From: Candidatus Bathyarchaeota archaeon
Lineage (GTDB): Archaea; Thermoproteota; Bathyarchaeia; Bathyarchaeales; SOJC01
NCBI GenBank assembly: GCA_029882535.1
Contig: JAOUKM010000002.1
Location: 62,001-126,000 of the forward strand
Length of the DNA stretch: 64,000 nt
Direction of reading: 5' to 3'
The first letter of the stretch is position 1. Every line of letters begins with the position of its first letter. Positions 44,972-53,814 of this stretch are shown here, one piece after another. The translations under genes were made by a program, and so were the position numbers. The notes under the pieces were generated by a model. That model saw nothing but the letters and a program-made list of their open reading frames with translations. It did not search any database and was not told where the DNA came from.

Positions 44972-46390
44972 ATGGTCTCAAAACTTGAAAGACTGCTGTC
45001 AAAGGTTTTGAAGAAGACTACACCTAGTCTTGAAGAGAAAAAACACATTCTTGCATTGGCAAAGGAGCTTAAGCAGAAAGTCGAAGCGGCTGCCCAGAAA
45101 GCTAGGGTAGACGTGGAAGTGCATGTTGAAGGCTCAATTGCAAAAAACACTTGGTTAAGGGAATCGCCAGACATTGACATTTTCATGCGGGTTCCACCAA
45201 CCGTGCCACGGAAAGCTTTTGGCACCCTGTATTTAGACATTGCAAAAGAAGCGACAGCAGGTGCTGAGCAAATTGAGCGCTTCGCAGAACATCCCTATCT
45301 AGAAGCGATATTAGACGAGACTCGAATCAACATCGTTCCATGTTATCGAGTAGAAAAAGGTAAATGGAAAAGTGCCGCCGACCGCACTCCCTTTCACACA
45401 GACTACATGAAACCCTTATTGAATGAGAAACTTTGCGGCGAAATTCGCTTGTTGAAACGGTTCATGACGGGCATTGGTGTTTATGGGGCTGAAATTAAGG
45501 TAGGCGGCTTCAGCGGATACCTCTGCGAACTCCTCGTACTCTTTTACGACTCCTTTCTTCAAGTCTTGAAGGCTGCAAGCAACTGGAAGCCTCGACCACT
45601 CATTGATCTCGAAGGTTATTATGAAGAGCGAGAACGCGAATTGAAACTAATCTTTGAGGAGCCTTTAGTTATAGTTGACCCCGTTGACAAAGGAAGAAAC
45701 GTCGCTTCAGCGGTAAGGCAAGAACGACTAGACGAATTTGTTGCTGCGTCAAGAGCCCTTCTAGACAAGCCAAGCACAGAGTTTTTTTATCCTTCAGAAA
45801 CAAAGCCCTTTAACTCCGAAGAGCTGTTGCAGGCGGTGAGAAACCGTGGCTCAAGTCTCGTGTTTATACGGTTGGGGCGGGTGAAGACGGTTCCTGACAT
45901 TCTTTGGGGACAGCTTTACAAATCTCAAAGGTCGCTTCGAAAACTTGTCAAACGGTATGACTTTAGAGTTATTCGTGATGCTGTGTGGAGTGATGAAAAA
46001 AGCCTGAATGTATTTCTTTTGGAAGTGGAGCATCGTTGTCTGCCACCTTTGAAAAAGCATCTTGGGCCACCTTTAGAGAAGAAGAATGAATGTGAACGGT
46101 TTCTTCAAAAGCACACTGGTTCACTACGAACGTTATCTGGACCTCGAATAGAAGAAAAACGATGGGTAGTGGAAATAACGCGGGAATATACGAATGTAGT
46201 TGAATTGTTGGGGGATAAGTTGAAGGATGGAGGAAGAAATGCTGGCATTGCAGAACTCGTTTCCCAAGCAGTTGCAAAGGACCTGAAGATTCTGGTTAAT
46301 GAAGAAATTCTTTCATTGTATTCACACAATCAAAAGTTCGCGAAATTCTTAACCGAGTATCTTAAGGGAAAACCGAAATGGCTGACTTGA
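44972..46390 (+). CDS. cca: CCA-adding enzyme, archaeal class I
   Basis: A 472-residue tRNA nucleotidyltransferase. The catalytic motif is VEGSIAKNTWLRESPDIDIF (GS followed by DxD) near residue 55, and TRINIVPCYRV holds the third acid. The length and C-terminal domains fit the archaeal class. The only tRNA in this window already encodes CCA, so the enzyme would mainly repair ends here or complete other tRNAs. Its end overlaps the GNAT gene start by 13 nt. Confidence 0.94.
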   Translation: MVSKLERLLSKVLKKTTPSLEEKKHILALAKELKQKVEAAAQKARVDVEVHVEGSIAKNTWLRESPDIDIFMRVPPTVPRKAFGTLYLDIAKEATAGAEQIERFAEHPYLEAILDETRINIVPCYRVEKGKWKSAADRTPFHTDYMKPLLNEKLCGEIRLLKRFMTGIGVYGAEIKVGGFSGYLCELLVLFYDSFLQVLKAASNWKPRPLIDLEGYYEERERELKLIFEEPLVIVDPVDKGRNVASAVRQERLDEFVAASRALLDKPSTEFFYPSETKPFNSEELLQAVRNRGSSLVFIRLGRVKTVPDILWGQLYKSQRSLRKLVKRYDFRVIRDAVWSDEKSLNVFLLEVEHRCLPPLKKHLGPPLEKKNECERFLQKHTGSLRTLSGPRIEEKRWVVEITREYTNVVELLGDKLKDGGRNAGIAELVSQAVAKDLKILVNEEILSLYSHNQKFAKFLTEYLKGKPKWLT

Positions 46391-46875
46391 GAAAAGTGGG
46401 AGTAGTAATTAGAGAATACTTGTCTAACGACTTTTCCCGAGTTAGAGAACTGATACTGAAAGCAGAAAACTTCGGCGAACCCTTCCTAGAAACTGAGCTA
46501 CTGAACATCAAGAAAAACACTTCACTAGGCTTAGGCAAAGTCTTCGTTGCAATGTTGAAAGACCAAGTCATCGGCTACATTTCACTAGGCAGAAGAATTT
46601 TTGCGTTGATGGTAGATTCTATTATTGTCGACCGAAACTATCAAAGAAAAGGCGTGGGCAAAAAGCTTATTGAGAAAGCAAAAGAGTATGCAAAGTCACA
46701 AGGTTTTCATGTACTCCGTACGGACACCGGAACTTTCATGGACTACGCCATCAAGTTTTACCTTGCCTGCGGTTTTGAGCCATGCGGCTATGTGCAACAC
46801 GACTTTGGCTTGGGTTCAAAGCAGCTACACTTCTACATAGATCTAACGACGGAAAAGGGAGACTGTTCTGCTTGA
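46378..46875 (+). CDS. GNAT-family N-acetyltransferase
   Basis: A 165-residue acetyltransferase. The acetyl-CoA binding motif is RNYQRKGVGKKLIEKA, and the following strand-helix (GFHVLRTDTGTFMDYAIKFY, ACGFE) fits the fold. Substrate unknown. It overlaps cca at its start. Its TGA overlaps the TTG start of mvhG (TTGA), so it is translated as part of the same operon. Confidence 0.88.
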   Translation: MADLRKVGVVIREYLSNDFSRVRELILKAENFGEPFLETELLNIKKNTSLGLGKVFVAMLKDQVIGYISLGRRIFALMVDSIIVDRNYQRKGVGKKLIEKAKEYAKSQGFHVLRTDTGTFMDYAIKFYLACGFEPCGYVQHDFGLGSKQLHFYIDLTTEKGDCSA

Positions 46876-47738
46876 AAGTCTGCATGCTTTCTCTCACATG
46901 TTGCGCTGGCTGTTTCTTGTCTTTTCTAAGCGGCGGCGAAGATCTCTACAACTTTTTAACAAAAGATATTGAAGTTATATATTCACCAACCTTCGTAGAC
47001 ACGAAGGAAATTCCAAGGGTTGATTTGGCAATTGTTGAAGGAGGAGTTAAAACAGAGGCAGACGAGGAGCTGTTGCGAGAGATAAGAGCGAAATCCACCA
47101 CACTCGTTGCCTTGGGCATATGTGCCACCCACGGCGGCGTAACAAGCCTCGGCAACCGCATGTCCTTAAAGAAGTTTCTCGAGCAAAAATTTCCAAAAAC
47201 TCAATCCAAGTTTCTTCCAGCTTTGAAAGACATGATGTATCCCATTTGCACTTTTGTTGATGTCGACTACTATGTGCCAGGCTGTCCTCCGATGCCTGAT
47301 CGTATCATAAAAACTTTGAGAAGTGTCGTTAAAGGTGAAAAACCCGAACGAGTCAAAGAAGTGGTCTGCTTAGAATGTCCCAGAAAGATACTCCCAGTAA
47401 AGCCGGGAAGGCTTTACGGGACTTACGAAAAGGAGGCAGACCTGAACATTTGTCTCCTAAGTCAAGGTTTCATCTGTTTAGGCTCTTTAACGCGTCGAGG
47501 CTGTGGTGCCCCATGTCCCAGAGCCGGGTTTACCTGTTTTGGCTGTCGTGGTCCTCCAGACCCACTGCTCTACCGGTCTAGAGATTTGTTTGAACTCTTA
47601 GTAAACGTCACTTCAAAGAGGACGGGAATTCCGGCTGAGGATGTTAGGACGGAGTTGTATGCTAATCCCTTCGTTTTTCACGCATTCATCTTCTCAAAGA
47701 CCTTAGAACGGTTCAAGGCTAAGGAGAGAGTTATATGA
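46872..47738 (+). CDS. mvhG: [NiFe]-hydrogenase small subunit, F420-non-reducing type
   Basis: A 288-residue electron-transfer subunit. Proximal-cluster cysteines lie in LTCCAGCF, GICATHGG and VPGCPP. Two further clusters are served by CLECPRK, GFICLGSLTRRGCGAPCP and FTCFGCRGP, as in group 3 MvhG/FrhG-like proteins. TTG 46872 is chosen: it encodes MKVCMLSLTCC as in homologues and overlaps the GNAT stop. It passes electrons from MvhA to MvhD, which is fused to HdrA at 13.5-16.0 kb. Its stop overlaps the mvhA ATG. Confidence 0.92.
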   Translation: MKVCMLSLTCCAGCFLSFLSGGEDLYNFLTKDIEVIYSPTFVDTKEIPRVDLAIVEGGVKTEADEELLREIRAKSTTLVALGICATHGGVTSLGNRMSLKKFLEQKFPKTQSKFLPALKDMMYPICTFVDVDYYVPGCPPMPDRIIKTLRSVVKGEKPERVKEVVCLECPRKILPVKPGRLYGTYEKEADLNICLLSQGFICLGSLTRRGCGAPCPRAGFTCFGCRGPPDPLLYRSRDLFELLVNVTSKRTGIPAEDVRTELYANPFVFHAFIFSKTLERFKAKERVI

Positions 47739-49156
47739 CCGAAACACCGCGGCAGATAACGATTACACCTACGACGCGTATTGAAGGCCATGGCAAGGTC
47801 ACTATCTTGCTTGACAAGTTTGGCAACGTGTCTGACGCCCATTTTCACGCCACCGAGATTAGAGGTTTTGAACAATTTCTACGAGGGATGGAATCCGACC
47901 GTTTACCCTTTATAATCTCGCGAATTTGCGGGGTTTGCTCCACAGCCCACATCATGGCATCTGTCAAAGCCATAGAAGACGCCTATCAAGCCGAAATTCC
48001 TGAAACCGCCCAAAAAATTCGAGAACTGCTGTTAATGGCTCAAGTGATAACAAACCATTCCCTCGTCTTTTTTTTCCTAACACTCCCCGACTTCTGGTTC
48101 AAAGAGGAAGAAAACCCACAGAAGAGAAACATTTTTCAAATCATGCGGGAAGACCCGGAAATCGGCAAGAAAGCGTTAGATCTCAAGATGTTCGGCACTC
48201 GCCTTCTCACAACTGTAGGCGGCAGACACATTCACATAGTCTCAGTTATCCCCGGAGGTGTCATCCGACCCCTCACTGAAAGTCAAAGAATCCAACTGCT
48301 CAAAGAAGCTAAAAACAACGTGGCATTGGCGCAAGAAGCCTTAGCCTTGGGAAAAAACTTGTTTCAAGAGAAATGGGACGAGTTTAGACGAGTTGCAGTC
48401 ACAAAAACCAATTACATGGGTCTCACCAAGAACGGAAATCTTAACTTTTACGAAGGAAAAGTCCGCGTGAAGGATGCTGAGGGAAAAACTGTCGCTGAGT
48501 TTCTGCCGAAGGATTACATAGATTATGTGGATGAAAAAGCATTAGAGTGGACGTATGCAAAGTTTGCCTATCTAAAGAAGCAAGGATGGCCGCAAGGCAT
48601 AGTAAAAGTCAGCTCCACCGCGAGAATGAACATTATCGACAACGTTAACACTCCTCTTGCAAGACAAGAATTTCTTGAATTCAAGAAAACATACGGAACG
48701 CCAGCGCATGAAACCTTGCTGTTCGACTATGCTAGACTAATTGAGCTACTTCACGCCTGTGAAAAAGCGCAAGAGCTACTTGAGGACAAGACTATTACGA
48801 AGCCTAAGTTGAGGGTGACGCTTTCAACCAGAGAAGCAGCTGGAGTTGGTTTAGTCGAAGCCCCAAGAGGTACACTTTTGCATCGTTACTCCTTAGACAA
48901 AGATGGAAGATTGAAGGACATACGCCTCATTATTCCCACACAAGTCAATAACGCAGCTATTAACGTGAGTGTAAAGAGCGCCGCAGAGAAGTTTATCAAA
49001 AGGGCTGAGATAAAGCCAGGGCTTCTTAACAAGATTGAGATGGTTATTAGGGCTTATGATCCTTGTATAAAATGTGCCTCCAGAACTGTTGAGAGTGGCA
49101 GTTGGCTGCGGGTTGAAGTTAGGGACAGTTGCGGTGAGCTTTTGAAGGTTTTGTAG
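47735..49156 (+). CDS. mvhA: [NiFe]-hydrogenase large subunit, F420-non-reducing type
   Basis: A 473-residue catalytic subunit that oxidises or makes hydrogen. The N-terminal nickel ligands C65 and C68 are in RICGVCSTAH. The C-terminal ligands C444 and C447 are in DPCIKCASR. The residue after the motif where the maturation protease usually sees histidine is R450, and 23 residues follow. Arginine at this place is known in some hydrogenases (HycE type), so processing may still occur. No maturation protease or hyp gene is in the window. Confidence 0.92.
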   Translation: MTETPRQITITPTTRIEGHGKVTILLDKFGNVSDAHFHATEIRGFEQFLRGMESDRLPFIISRICGVCSTAHIMASVKAIEDAYQAEIPETAQKIRELLLMAQVITNHSLVFFFLTLPDFWFKEEENPQKRNIFQIMREDPEIGKKALDLKMFGTRLLTTVGGRHIHIVSVIPGGVIRPLTESQRIQLLKEAKNNVALAQEALALGKNLFQEKWDEFRRVAVTKTNYMGLTKNGNLNFYEGKVRVKDAEGKTVAEFLPKDYIDYVDEKALEWTYAKFAYLKKQGWPQGIVKVSSTARMNIIDNVNTPLARQEFLEFKKTYGTPAHETLLFDYARLIELLHACEKAQELLEDKTITKPKLRVTLSTREAAGVGLVEAPRGTLLHRYSLDKDGRLKDIRLIIPTQVNNAAINVSVKSAAEKFIKRAEIKPGLLNKIEMVIRAYDPCIKCASRTVESGSWLRVEVRDSCGELLKVL

Positions 49157-49160
49157 TCCC

Positions 49161-49361
49161 TTACTGCGTGATTTTTATTGCTTGGTTAGGACAGTTGATT
49201 TCGCAGATTCTGCAGAGGATGCATATTTCATCGTTAATTACAATTGTTTTGGTTTTTCTAGGTTGTTGCGATATGATTTTGATTTCGAAAACATCAACGG
49301 GGCAAAGGTCGACGCATAAACCGTCACCTTTACATCTATTATAGTCTATGTAAACCTTCAA
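49161..49361 (-). CDS. Two-cluster ferredoxin with an Asp-substituted first cluster
   Basis: A 66-residue ferredoxin. The first motif is C10-x2-D13-x2-C16-x3-C20-P, with aspartate in place of the second cysteine, as in Pyrococcus furiosus ferredoxin. The second is the ordinary CILCRICEINCP. The cluster at the first site may interconvert between [3Fe-4S] and [4Fe-4S]. It converges on mvhA with 4 nt between stops. It may serve the ferredoxin side of bifurcating complexes. Confidence 0.88.
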   Translation of the reverse strand: MKVYIDYNRCKGDGLCVDLCPVDVFEIKIISQQPRKTKTIVINDEICILCRICEINCPNQAIKITQ

Positions 49362-49419
49362 AGGGCATCCAGTTGAAATCAGTTGCGCAGCGTTTTATTA
49401 AAGTTTTAGTTTCTGCAGC

Positions 49420-49893
49420 TTACCCACCTGGGGCACCGTGGAATGGAACGTTTTTCCAAAGGATGTCCCACCAGTCTTCTTCAGTTATGGCTTCTTTTTT
49501 GATGACTAGATCCATGATTTTGTGGAGAAGTTCGTGATGTTTTCTTTCGTCGGAGGCTACAGATTCTAATAGGAACTTGACTTTCTTGTCTTTTATTTTT
49601 GACATAATTTTGTCTAAGGCGGCGATGGCTTTTTCTTCGTCCGCAATGTGTCTAGCAGTTATTTCTTCGAGTTCCATATATTCTTTGTCCGTTAGTGCCG
49701 GGGTGACTGTGGTGATGGATATGGCTGCGTTGTAGATTCCTGCGTGTTTTTGAGAATCGAAAGCTATTGCACGTAAAACTTGTTTCACTATAGGGTTTCT
49801 CACGTTTTTAAGGCTGTTCGTGACTGCCTCAACGATGCGGTGTTCCAATTTTATCTGGTCTTTGAAGAATTCTATCATTTCACCTTTTGACAT
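49420..49893 (-). CDS. Rubrerythrin/ferritin-like diiron protein
   Basis: A 157-residue four-helix-bundle protein without a rubredoxin domain. Candidate diiron ligands are in KLEHRIVEAV, SQKHAGIY, ARHIADEEKAI and SDERKHHELL, giving the repeated E and ExxH pattern. Such proteins usually reduce peroxide or store iron in anaerobes. It follows 58 nt upstream of the ferredoxin gene on the same strand, so an electron donor may be co-transcribed. Confidence 0.78.
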   Translation of the reverse strand: MSKGEMIEFFKDQIKLEHRIVEAVTNSLKNVRNPIVKQVLRAIAFDSQKHAGIYNAAISITTVTPALTDKEYMELEEITARHIADEEKAIAALDKIMSKIKDKKVKFLLESVASDERKHHELLHKIMDLVIKKEAITEEDWWDILWKNVPFHGAPGG

Positions 49894-49957
49894 CTTACCT
49901 GTTCTCCCGTCTACTACATGCTTTTACGGAAATATAACTGCTCTTAAATATAATGTT

Positions 49958-50737
49958 CTAAAGTATCTGTGAAACTAGGACTAGAGCGCCTGCTGTCCAG
50001 CAGTAAAATGCAAACCAGTGAAACTTCTGTTTTATAACTATTTTCAGCAAAACTTTAAGTGACAAATAGCCTACAACCATTGATGCTATAATACCTACAG
50101 CCACTGCAATTACGTCCACGCCGCTAATTAGCAAATCCAAATCCCCCGACTTCGCGATAGTGGCGCCTAAGACTGCTGGGATTGACAACAAAAAAGAGAA
50201 TTTGAAAACTGTTTCTCTCTCCACTCTACGTAGTAGCCCAGTAGAAATTGTGGATCCGCTTCTTGAAACGCCGGGAATTATGGCGACGCCTTGCGCTATG
50301 CCCATAAGCAGCGAGTCCAGATAACTTAGGGTTCTATCGTCTCCTCTTCTTTCTGAAACGAAAAGCAAAAATCCAGTTGTCAAAAGAGCTACACCCACGA
50401 CAAATAAGTTGTCAAAAAAAGATTCGAAAAGGTCTTGAAAAACGTAGCTAATGACCGCTGTAGGTATACTGCCGACAACGACAAAAGCGCCGAGTTTTCC
50501 CTCTTCCGACTTGAAATCCCGTCTAGCCAGTGCCTTCAAGATTTCCATAATGTCTTTTCGAAAAAAAGCTACAATTACAAAGAGAGTGCCCACGTGAAGG
50601 AGAACATAAAAAATTATAGGCGGCTTCCAACCGAAAAATTCTTTTGCTACGGCTAAGTGTCCTGAGCTGGACACGGGCAGCCATTCTGTCAAGCCTTGGA
50701 TTATGCCGAGAATCACCGTTTCGGTAATTGAAGCCAT
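49958..50737 (-). CDS. uppP: Undecaprenyl-diphosphatase-type lipid phosphatase
   Basis: A 259-residue membrane protein of the BacA/UppP family with about eight helices. The two signature loops are GLTEWLPVSSSGHL near residue 15 and IIPGVSRSGST near residue 157. It dephosphorylates polyprenyl diphosphate carriers. In archaea this recycles lipid carriers for glycosylation. Confidence 0.93.
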   Translation of the reverse strand: MASITETVILGIIQGLTEWLPVSSSGHLAVAKEFFGWKPPIIFYVLLHVGTLFVIVAFFRKDIMEILKALARRDFKSEEGKLGAFVVVGSIPTAVISYVFQDLFESFFDNLFVVGVALLTTGFLLFVSERRGDDRTLSYLDSLLMGIAQGVAIIPGVSRSGSTISTGLLRRVERETVFKFSFLLSIPAVLGATIAKSGDLDLLISGVDVIAVAVGIIASMVVGYLSLKVLLKIVIKQKFHWFAFYCWTAGALVLVSQIL

Positions 50738-50916
50738 AAACTTTCATGTTGTCTTGCTTTGCATATTTAAGTTTCCAAAAACTACGTGTCCGGCATCTTA
50801 ACTCTTTTTAGCCCAAAATTGAAACTGAATTGCTGGGGTCAAAGCGCATGTGGTTTCTTATGGTGTCTAAGCCAAAGAAGTTTTATTTGCGTATGTCAGC
50901 TTTGTTCTGAGCAGCG

Positions 50917-51387
50917 TTGCTTGTAAGAGTAGTGCGCAGTTTAACGCCTGAAGAGGTCTTTAGGCGAATTTGCAGGTTCGAGGAACAGTATAGCTTGGTT
51001 TTTGACGAGTTTGAAGACCGATTTCTTAAACGAAAGAAACCGAGGCATCTGTTGAGTGCTTATCTTGAGTGGGCAGGCTTGGTTGATGCTTATAGGGGTT
51101 ATGAGGAGGAGGGTGAACTTGACTACATCGTGGAAGAGATAAGAGAATTTGACTCTGGGCAACTGGCATTGCTGACCCCGAAACGCATAGAATTGCTTAA
51201 TCATCTTGCCAATACGCGTGTAGAGTCTATAAACGAGTTGGCGCATAAAGTGAAGCGTGATGTCAAAAACGTGTATGAGGATCTTGTTGCTTTGCAGCGG
51301 TTGGAGCTTCTAGTGCTGAAGCGAAGGGGAAAGCGTAATGTTGTGCCAGAAACTTTGGTTGAGGAGATAACATTTTTGGTTCGGTGA
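50917..51387 (+). CDS. HTH transcriptional regulator (HVO_A0114-like)
   Basis: A 156-residue protein. The N-terminal half is helical and charged. The C-terminal half is a winged helix: LLTPKRIELLNHLANT, then SINELAHKVKRDVKNVYEDLVALQRLELL, the pattern of archaeal HVO_A0114-type regulators. TTG 50917 or GTG 50932 could be the start. It converges on the archease gene with no spacer. The target is unknown. Confidence 0.75.
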   Translation: MLVRVVRSLTPEEVFRRICRFEEQYSLVFDEFEDRFLKRKKPRHLLSAYLEWAGLVDAYRGYEEEGELDYIVEEIREFDSGQLALLTPKRIELLNHLANTRVESINELAHKVKRDVKNVYEDLVALQRLELLVLKRRGKRNVVPETLVEEITFLVR

Positions 51388-51828
51388 TTAGATGTCGAGG
51401 ATGAACTTTACCGTGGTCTTGTTGGGCGTTTTCTTGATTTCCATTCGATGGTATGTTACAGCTTTGACTCCGATTTTTTGTGGGTGTTTTTTGGGATTGT
51501 ATTTTTCGCCTTGCATTGCAGCTTTTAGTTTGTAGCCTTTGCCTGTTTTTTGGATTTTGTCTATCGTGAATTTGGAGTAGAGGGTTTGTGCTGTGTCGAA
51601 TTTTACTAGGAGTGTTTCTAGCCAGTTGTAGAGTAGTGCTTTTTGGTCGTAGCCTTCAACTTCTACTGTTTCTTCATGTTTTGGTGTTATTTTGTTTGTT
51701 TGGGTCATTGTTTCGAAGGTTGCTAGGGCGGCATTTTCAAAGGCTTCTTCTAAGGTTTTGCCGTACGCCGCGATGTATGCGTCTGCTCGGTGTTCGAGAA
51801 ACCTGAATTTTTTCCTTTCTGACAACAA
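51388..51828 (-). CDS. Archease
   Basis: A 146-residue archease, the cofactor that speeds RtcB RNA ligase and other RNA enzymes. The start KKFRFLEHRADAYIAAYG contains the conserved metal-binding histidine and aspartate, and the C-terminal YHRMEI and FILDI strands match the family. rtcB is not in the window. It abuts the stop of the HTH gene. Confidence 0.92.
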   Translation of the reverse strand: MLSERKKFRFLEHRADAYIAAYGKTLEEAFENAALATFETMTQTNKITPKHEETVEVEGYDQKALLYNWLETLLVKFDTAQTLYSKFTIDKIQKTGKGYKLKAAMQGEKYNPKKHPQKIGVKAVTYHRMEIKKTPNKTTVKFILDI

Positions 51829-52015
51829 GTTTTCCCTCTAAGGTTATGAATGGTTGTGCGGTTAATTTGTTTTTGCGCGTTTTCTCATTGCTATATACGT
51901 GCTATTGAAAAATAACTTGATTAAAGATTGCATAATTTTGTTTAGCTTCAAATTATACACACATTCGAGAAATATTAATAACTGTTATCTCAAGCACTAA
52001 AATCGTGAATCAGTA

Positions 52016-52643
52016 TTGAAAGAAAATTCTCGTTTAATGGGTGTTCTGACGACAAAGACGGTCTTTCGATGTATTACAGCAGTTTTCTTCGTTCAGACTA
52101 TCTTTTTTCTAACCTTTCCAACGTTCTACATGTCCCTCTACAAGCAAACGCTACTTCCTTTTGATGCTTATGGCTCTTTTAATGTCTACGACGGAGTTCG
52201 TAACATCGTGTATCTATGCAGCTTTGGAACTGGGCTACTTTTAGTGGCACGTTTTCCTAGAGACAGCAAAGACGCGGAAAGGATAGAGGAAATGGTTGCA
52301 ATTAACTGCGCTTTGCAAGGCTTTTTTATCCAAGCCATTTACGCGCTTTGGATACATGAAACGGGGTACAGGCACAGGTATATATATCCACGGAGGCGTG
52401 TCGGGCTTCTTATCATGTTCGAATGGATTAACTTAGCGGGTACACATTCTTTTTGCGACTGCGTTAGCACTCTTGACTCATCGTGGATCAGCTTGTAGAC
52501 TTGGTCTACTGGTATCTGGACTTTTACTTGTTTACATCTCAAGTAATCTTCTAATCAGATTGTTCCCAACTTCTCTGGAGCTAATGTTAGTTCTGGCAAT
52601 TACGAGTGCCATGTCCATCTATTACTTGTGGAAATCTCATTAA
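52016..52643 (+). pseudogene. Multi-pass membrane protein with a frameshift
   Basis: The first frame (TTG 52016) gives 142 normal residues with about four membrane helices, then unlikely residues to a stop at 52498. In the +1 frame from 52440 the protein continues (VHILFATALALLTHRG, later SMSIYYLWKSH-type membrane segments) to TAA 52641-52643. Skipping one G in the GCGGG run at 52436-52440 joins both parts inside one membrane helix. The whole would be about 208 residues. It is either a sequencing or assembly error, a recent mutation or programmed shifting; no family was recognised. A TATA-like AATATTAATAA lies at about 51971-51981. Confidence 0.65.
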
Positions 52644-52681
52644 GTGGCGGGTGACCGGCTAAAAAAGAAGATGGGGAGTAG

Positions 52682-53728
52682 TTAGAAGTTTTTGTGGGCT
52701 TCTTTGATTGCAGCAACCGCCAGTTTTGTTGCGTTTTTTACGTCGCCTAGTGAAAGCATAGAAGTTGGACTGTGAATGTAGCGAGTGGGAATCGACAAAA
52801 CTCCACAAGGCACCCCTTCCCGAGTGAGAGCTATCCGCGCAGCATCCGTAGATCCCGCCAACCCCGTTTCCAGCTGGTATGGAACCTTAATCTTCTCTGC
52901 AGCACTGACCAGCAGCGACAACACCTTCGGGTGCGTAATCAAACCAGCATCCATCACACCAATTACAGGACCTTTCTTCATCTTTATCGAAGACTCAACC
53001 TCCTTCACGCCAGGAACATCACCTGCTACCGTAACATCGAAAGCCAAAGCCAAATCAGGATAAATCCCAAAAGCAGACACAGTTGCGCCTCGAAAACCTA
53101 CCTCTTCCTGCACCGTACCAACAGCAAAAGCAGTACAATCAACGTTCTTGAGCTGCTTCAAAACCTCAGCCATGAGACAGCATCCTATACGATCGTCAAA
53201 GGCTTTCCCGATAACAAGGTCTCTGTTTATCTGTGCGAATTTTGTGTCGAAGCTTACAACGTCACCAACTTTTACACCAATCTTCTGAGCATCTTTCTTA
53301 CTGCCAGCACCCACATCAATGAAAAGACTCTCAGCTTCGATAGCCTTCTTCCTTTCCTCAGCCTTCATTATGTGTGGCGGCTTAGAACCAATAACACCCG
53401 ATTTTCTGCCTTTTTCGGTGTGAACTAAGACCCGCTGCGCTACAAGAATACGATCATCAATCCCGCCAAGTTTTGCAAACTGCAGAAAACCATTTTTGGT
53501 TATGTTTTTGATTATCAATCCAATTTCATCCATATGAGCAGCAAGCATCACCTTCGGCGCGTTCTTCTTCCTTCCCTTCTTTACACCAACCACGTTGCCC
53601 ATTTTATCCTCCTTAACCTCGTCCACGTAAGGCTTAAGCATAGGCTTCAGCAATTCTTTAACTTCGTCTTCTCTACCCGTAACCCCGCAAGCATTAGAAA
53701 GCTTCTCCAAAGCGTTTACAAGCGTCAC
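52682..53728 (-). CDS. M42-family metallopeptidase (TET aminopeptidase-like)
   Basis: A 348-residue dinuclear metallo-aminopeptidase. Metal and catalytic residues are visible in AAHMDEIGL, GKAFDDRIGC, TVQEEVGFRGA and the late HSP segment TRYIHSPTSML. The family forms dodecameric peptide-degrading shells downstream of the proteasome. The GTG start at 53728 directly precedes the family's N-terminal LEKLSNACGVTGREDEVK. Confidence 0.94.
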   Translation of the reverse strand: MTLVNALEKLSNACGVTGREDEVKELLKPMLKPYVDEVKEDKMGNVVGVKKGRKKNAPKVMLAAHMDEIGLIIKNITKNGFLQFAKLGGIDDRILVAQRVLVHTEKGRKSGVIGSKPPHIMKAEERKKAIEAESLFIDVGAGSKKDAQKIGVKVGDVVSFDTKFAQINRDLVIGKAFDDRIGCCLMAEVLKQLKNVDCTAFAVGTVQEEVGFRGATVSAFGIYPDLALAFDVTVAGDVPGVKEVESSIKMKKGPVIGVMDAGLITHPKVLSLLVSAAEKIKVPYQLETGLAGSTDAARIALTREGVPCGVLSIPTRYIHSPTSMLSLGDVKNATKLAVAAIKEAHKNF

Positions 53729-53814
53729 TTATTTTATTACCTCGTTTAGACTGCTATTAAGCACCGAACTAAGAAATAAGTGTAAGGCTGCCCAAGAAAA
53801 AGGGAGGCTGACAT

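Noticed and set aside
52772-53428. 218-codon + strand frame opposite the M42 peptidase
   Set aside because: Antisense shadow; the peptidase is unmistakable.
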